NCBI GenBank assembly: GCA_009784975.1
Contig: WQXG01000001.1
Coordinates: 62,001 to 126,000, forward strand
DNA from: Treponema sp.
GTDB lineage: Bacteria; Spirochaetota; Spirochaetia; Treponematales; Breznakiellaceae
Reading direction: 5' to 3'
Length of the DNA stretch: 64,000 bases
A model generated the notes under the pieces. That model had not been told where the DNA came from, ran no database searches, and saw nothing but the letters and a program-made list of their open reading frames with translations. This document shows positions 61,667 through 64,000 of the stretch, piece after piece; within the stretch, counting starts at the first letter, position 1; each line of letters starts with the position of its first letter. The position numbers and the translations under genes are program-made.

Positions 61667-62605
61667 ATGGCTTATGATGATGACGATGACGATGATATTG
61701 ATTCTCTTGAAGACGACCGTAATGAAACCAAGTTTCAGGAACACAATGTTATAACCGGCGCCGCAGCGGGAATAGAGTCCCTTGCCCCGGATGCCCCAAT
61801 TTACAGGCTTCGTCTTTTATATTCACAGGAAACTTTTCTTGCCGTTTACCGCGAAGATAATTTATCTCCCGGCACAATGGTTATTGTTCCTACCCGTTAC
61901 GGCCGCGATTTGGCTCAGGTAATAAGTTCTGTAAGCGGCAAGCTTCCTCCCGTCTCAGAAATTGCCTGGATTGTCCGCACAGCAAGCCCCGAAGACCTGG
62001 AAAAATCCCGCAGCAATGTCAGGCTGGAAGAAGAAGCTTTTAACATCTGCAGAAAAAAAATAGCCAATCATAAACTGGAAATGAAACTTGTTCTTGTTCA
62101 CTATCTTCTGGAAGAACCCAAAATCCTCTTTTTCTTTACTGCCGAAAACCGGGTAGATTTCCGCGAACTTGTAAAAGACCTTGTAAGTGTTTTTAAAATG
62201 CGCATTGAACTGCGTCAAATCGGCGTCCGCGACGAAGCCCGGGTGATAGGCGGCCTTGGCGTTTGCGGAAGAGGTTATTGCTGCCACAGCGTCTCCGACA
62301 AACTAAAACCCGTCTCAATCAAAATGGCTAAAGATCAAAAACTCTCCCTAAACTCCGTAAAAATTTCCGGTCCCTGCGGACGGCTCCTGTGCTGCCTTTT
62401 CTACGAATACGGTTTCTACAGCGAACAGCAGCGCAATCTCCCTCAGGAAGGCACCCGCATCAACTACGCAAACGACACCTGGAAAGTCGCCGAAGTAAAC
62501 CCCGTCGCCGGCCAAATAAAACTCGCCTCAGAAGACGGCCGCCAAATCAGCGTGCCCGCCGCGCAGTTTGAGCGGACGGAAACTCACTGGAAGGTGAAGA
62601 GCTAG
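61667..62605 (+). CDS. PSP1 / RicT (YaaT) family protein
   Basis: A 312-aa cytoplasmic protein with an acidic N terminus (YDDDDDDDIDSLEDD) and the PSP1 domain at about 60-290. Two cysteine clusters, GVCGRGYCCHS and GPCGRLLCCLF, match those that hold Fe-S clusters in the RicAFT complex of Bacillus, which governs RNase Y-dependent mRNA maturation and phosphorelay. Whether RicA and RicF exist here is unknown. ATG 61667 is preferred to 61652, which lies in front of the -10 box. Confidence 0.9.
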   Translation: MAYDDDDDDDIDSLEDDRNETKFQEHNVITGAAAGIESLAPDAPIYRLRLLYSQETFLAVYREDNLSPGTMVIVPTRYGRDLAQVISSVSGKLPPVSEIAWIVRTASPEDLEKSRSNVRLEEEAFNICRKKIANHKLEMKLVLVHYLLEEPKILFFFTAENRVDFRELVKDLVSVFKMRIELRQIGVRDEARVIGGLGVCGRGYCCHSVSDKLKPVSIKMAKDQKLSLNSVKISGPCGRLLCCLFYEYGFYSEQQRNLPQEGTRINYANDTWKVAEVNPVAGQIKLASEDGRQISVPAAQFERTETHWKVKS

Positions 62606-62679
62606 GCGCACCTCCCGCAAACATGGCTCTCAGTGAAGGGCTAATTTCTACTGAACACTGACCAGATGAGCTTGTGATA

Positions 62680-62738
62680 TTGACTTAGCAAATATAATGC
62701 ATTATACTTAAACATGATTAACTTAAACGTGTTTAAGT
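62680..62738 (+). promoter_or_regulatory. promoter with two ACTTAAAC operator elements
   Basis: TTGACT (62680-62685), a 17-bp spacer and TATACT (62703-62708). ACTTAAACATG at 62706 overlaps the -10, and the palindrome ACTTAAACGTGTTTAAGT at 62721-62738 lies between promoter and gene. The shared ACTTAAAC half-site suggests a dimeric repressor binding three half-sites. Confidence 0.6.
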
Positions 62739-62750
62739 ATAGGAGATATC

Positions 62751-64000
62751 ATGTTTGCAGGACGAAAAAGAGAGCTGGAAGAACTGGAAAAACTCTATAA
62801 AACTAAAACATACCAGATGGTTATTATATATGGCAGGCGAAGGGTGGGGAAAAGCACCCTTATCAACCAATTTACCAGAGAAAAACGTTCAGTTTGTTTT
62901 ACAGCTACAGAGACAGACTCTAAGCGTAATTTGGAATTATTCAGCCGGTTGATAATGAAACAGAGAGGTGTTCAAGGGGAAATTTCATTTTCAGGATGGG
63001 AACATGCGTTTGATGAAATAGCTGCGCTTGCCAAAAAACCTCTTATCCTTGTTATTGATGAATATCCATATCTGGCTCAGGCTGAGCGAAGCATTTCTTC
63101 AATTTTACAGCAATACTGTGATACTGTCTTTAAAAATATTCCAATAATGATTATCCTTTGCGGTTCATCAATGAGCTTCATGGAAAACCAAGTGTTGGGT
63201 TATCAAAGTCCGATTTATGGCAGAAGAACTGCTCAGATGAAAATAGAACCTTTCTGTTATATTGATTCTGCGGCTTTTGTTCCCCGATATAATATTAAAG
63301 ACAAGGCAGTGGTTCATGGTGTTACAGGAGGTATCCCAAAATATCTTGAACTTTTTGATGATTCAAAATCATTAAAACAAAATATTATAGAACTTTATCT
63401 TTCCGCTGCAGGATTTTTGTATGAAGAACCTTCAAATCTGTTAAAACAGGAATTACGGGAACCAATAAAATATAATATAATTATTGAAGCTGTTGCCAAA
63501 GGTGCTTCCCGTTTAAATGAAATTTCTACAAAAACAGGTCTGGATACCAGCGCAGTATCAAATTATATTAACTCTCTTATTTCATTGGGTATTATGCATA
63601 AAGATACGGCAATTACAGAAGAAAAAAACAAAAAGAAAACTATATATGCGCTTTTGGATACGATGTTTATATTTTGGTACCGTTATGTTTTGGGAAACGA
63701 ATATGCGATTCATACTTATGATTCCGAATCTCTCTATGATCATGAAATAGAACCTGACTTAAACCGATTTATGGGCAGGATTTTTGAGACTATGTGCTGT
63801 GAATATTTATCAATTTTAAATATTAATAAGGATACTTCGCTTCCTTTTAAAATTCGTCAAATAGGCCGGTGGTGGGGTACTAATCCTATAACAAAGTCTG
63901 AAGAAGAGATAGACATTGTCGGTATTAATGACAAATTATCATCAGCCATTTTTTGCGAGTGTAAATTCCGTAATGAATTAACAGATACTCAAATCCTTGA
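62751..64000 (+). CDS. DUF234-type archaeal-like ATPase (partial at window end)
   Basis: At least 416 aa; not in the ORF track because it runs off the window. Walker A GRRRVGKST (about 27-35), Walker B LVIDEYPYL, sensor ILCGSSMSFM, then a winged helix (SRLNEISTKTGLDTSAVSNY) and a C-terminal nuclease-like DUF234 domain with EIDIVGI and CECKF, a PD-(D/E)XK-like core. The role of this mobile, widespread family is not settled. AGGAG lies 5 bases before the ATG. The track ORF 62755-62952 is a different frame of the same DNA. Confidence 0.88.
   Translation, partial: MFAGRKRELEELEKLYKTKTYQMVIIYGRRRVGKSTLINQFTREKRSVCFTATETDSKRNLELFSRLIMKQRGVQGEISFSGWEHAFDEIAALAKKPLILVIDEYPYLAQAERSISSILQQYCDTVFKNIPIMIILCGSSMSFMENQVLGYQSPIYGRRTAQMKIEPFCYIDSAAFVPRYNIKDKAVVHGVTGGIPKYLELFDDSKSLKQNIIELYLSAAGFLYEEPSNLLKQELREPIKYNIIIEAVAKGASRLNEISTKTGLDTSAVSNYINSLISLGIMHKDTAITEEKNKKKTIYALLDTMFIFWYRYVLGNEYAIHTYDSESLYDHEIEPDLNRFMGRIFETMCCEYLSILNINKDTSLPFKIRQIGRWWGTNPITKSEEEIDIVGINDKLSSAIFCECKFRNELTDTQIL

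Noticed and set aside
62755-62952. 65-aa plus-strand ORF at the right end
   Set aside because: Out of frame with the DUF234 ATPase, which is open to the window end, starts with AGGAG-ATG at 62751 and has Walker motifs.

Overview
The window is a gene-dense chromosomal segment of moderate G+C from a spirochaete, most probably a Treponema-like member of the Treponematales. The pointers are a UPF0164/FadL-like outer-membrane protein of the treponemal type, a treponemal-style lipoprotein with Listeria-Bacteroides repeats and an FGE-sulfatase domain, a cell-wall cluster of M23 peptidase, bactofilin, YaaR and PSP1, and many large sensor proteins. A secreted GH5 glucanase and a PL1 pectate lyase suggest a plant-fibre-rich gut or similar habitat. 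Species identity is inference; no rRNA gene is present.

Layout. 0-6.3 kb: bacteriohemerythrin, then on the minus strand an operon of class III cyclase, HEAT-repeat membrane protein and CcdA, and a small secreted protein. 6.3-12 kb: Ogt, two unrecognised membrane proteins, then gpsA-ffh. 12-17.6 kb: a Cache hybrid kinase, a YczE-type membrane protein and a LytS-like kinase with its regulator. 17.8-27.5 kb: repeat/FGE lipoprotein, an MFS transporter behind a transcription attenuator, an MBL-fold hydrolase, FtsK, and a GH5/outer-membrane/esterase operon. 27.6-39.2 kb: tRNA-Lys, a coiled-coil protein, a giant beta-propeller SpoIIE phosphatase, a 1004-aa TPR-like lipoprotein or secreted protein, UPF0164, a GH57-like protein with altered catalytic motifs, and DUF4912. 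39.3-48 kb: hybrid kinase plus FIST protein, tRNA-Thr, galK, pgsA, der, murJ. 48-51 kb: an accessory patch with a DUF4143 ATPase and hipBA. 51-56.9 kb: pectate lyase, ECF-like membrane protein, NarX/NarL-type pair. 57-59.6 kb: 2-oxoacid:ferredoxin oxidoreductase korDABC. 59.6-62.6 kb: M23 peptidase, bactofilin, YaaR, PSP1/RicT. The window ends inside a DUF234-type ATPase.

The most interesting signals are regulatory. (1) In front of the MFS transporter lies a complete ilv-style attenuator: promoter, Shine-Dalgarno, a 24-codon leader peptide half made of Ile/Val/Leu, an 11-bp antiterminator and a 15-bp terminator that exclude each other. This ties an OFA-type carboxylate transporter to branched-chain amino acid supply. 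(2) At least twelve genes have a sigma70-type promoter with the -10 box only 5-13 bp from the start codon and no Shine-Dalgarno, so leaderless or nearly leaderless mRNAs look common here; several ORF-track starts are wrong because of it, and two TTG 'starts' are -35 hexamers. (3) hipBA is preceded by three near-identical palindromic operators whose centres are spaced by exactly 49 bp twice. No CRISPR array, transposase, integrase, prophage or rRNA operon was seen. No stretch longer than 300 bases lacks a gene.
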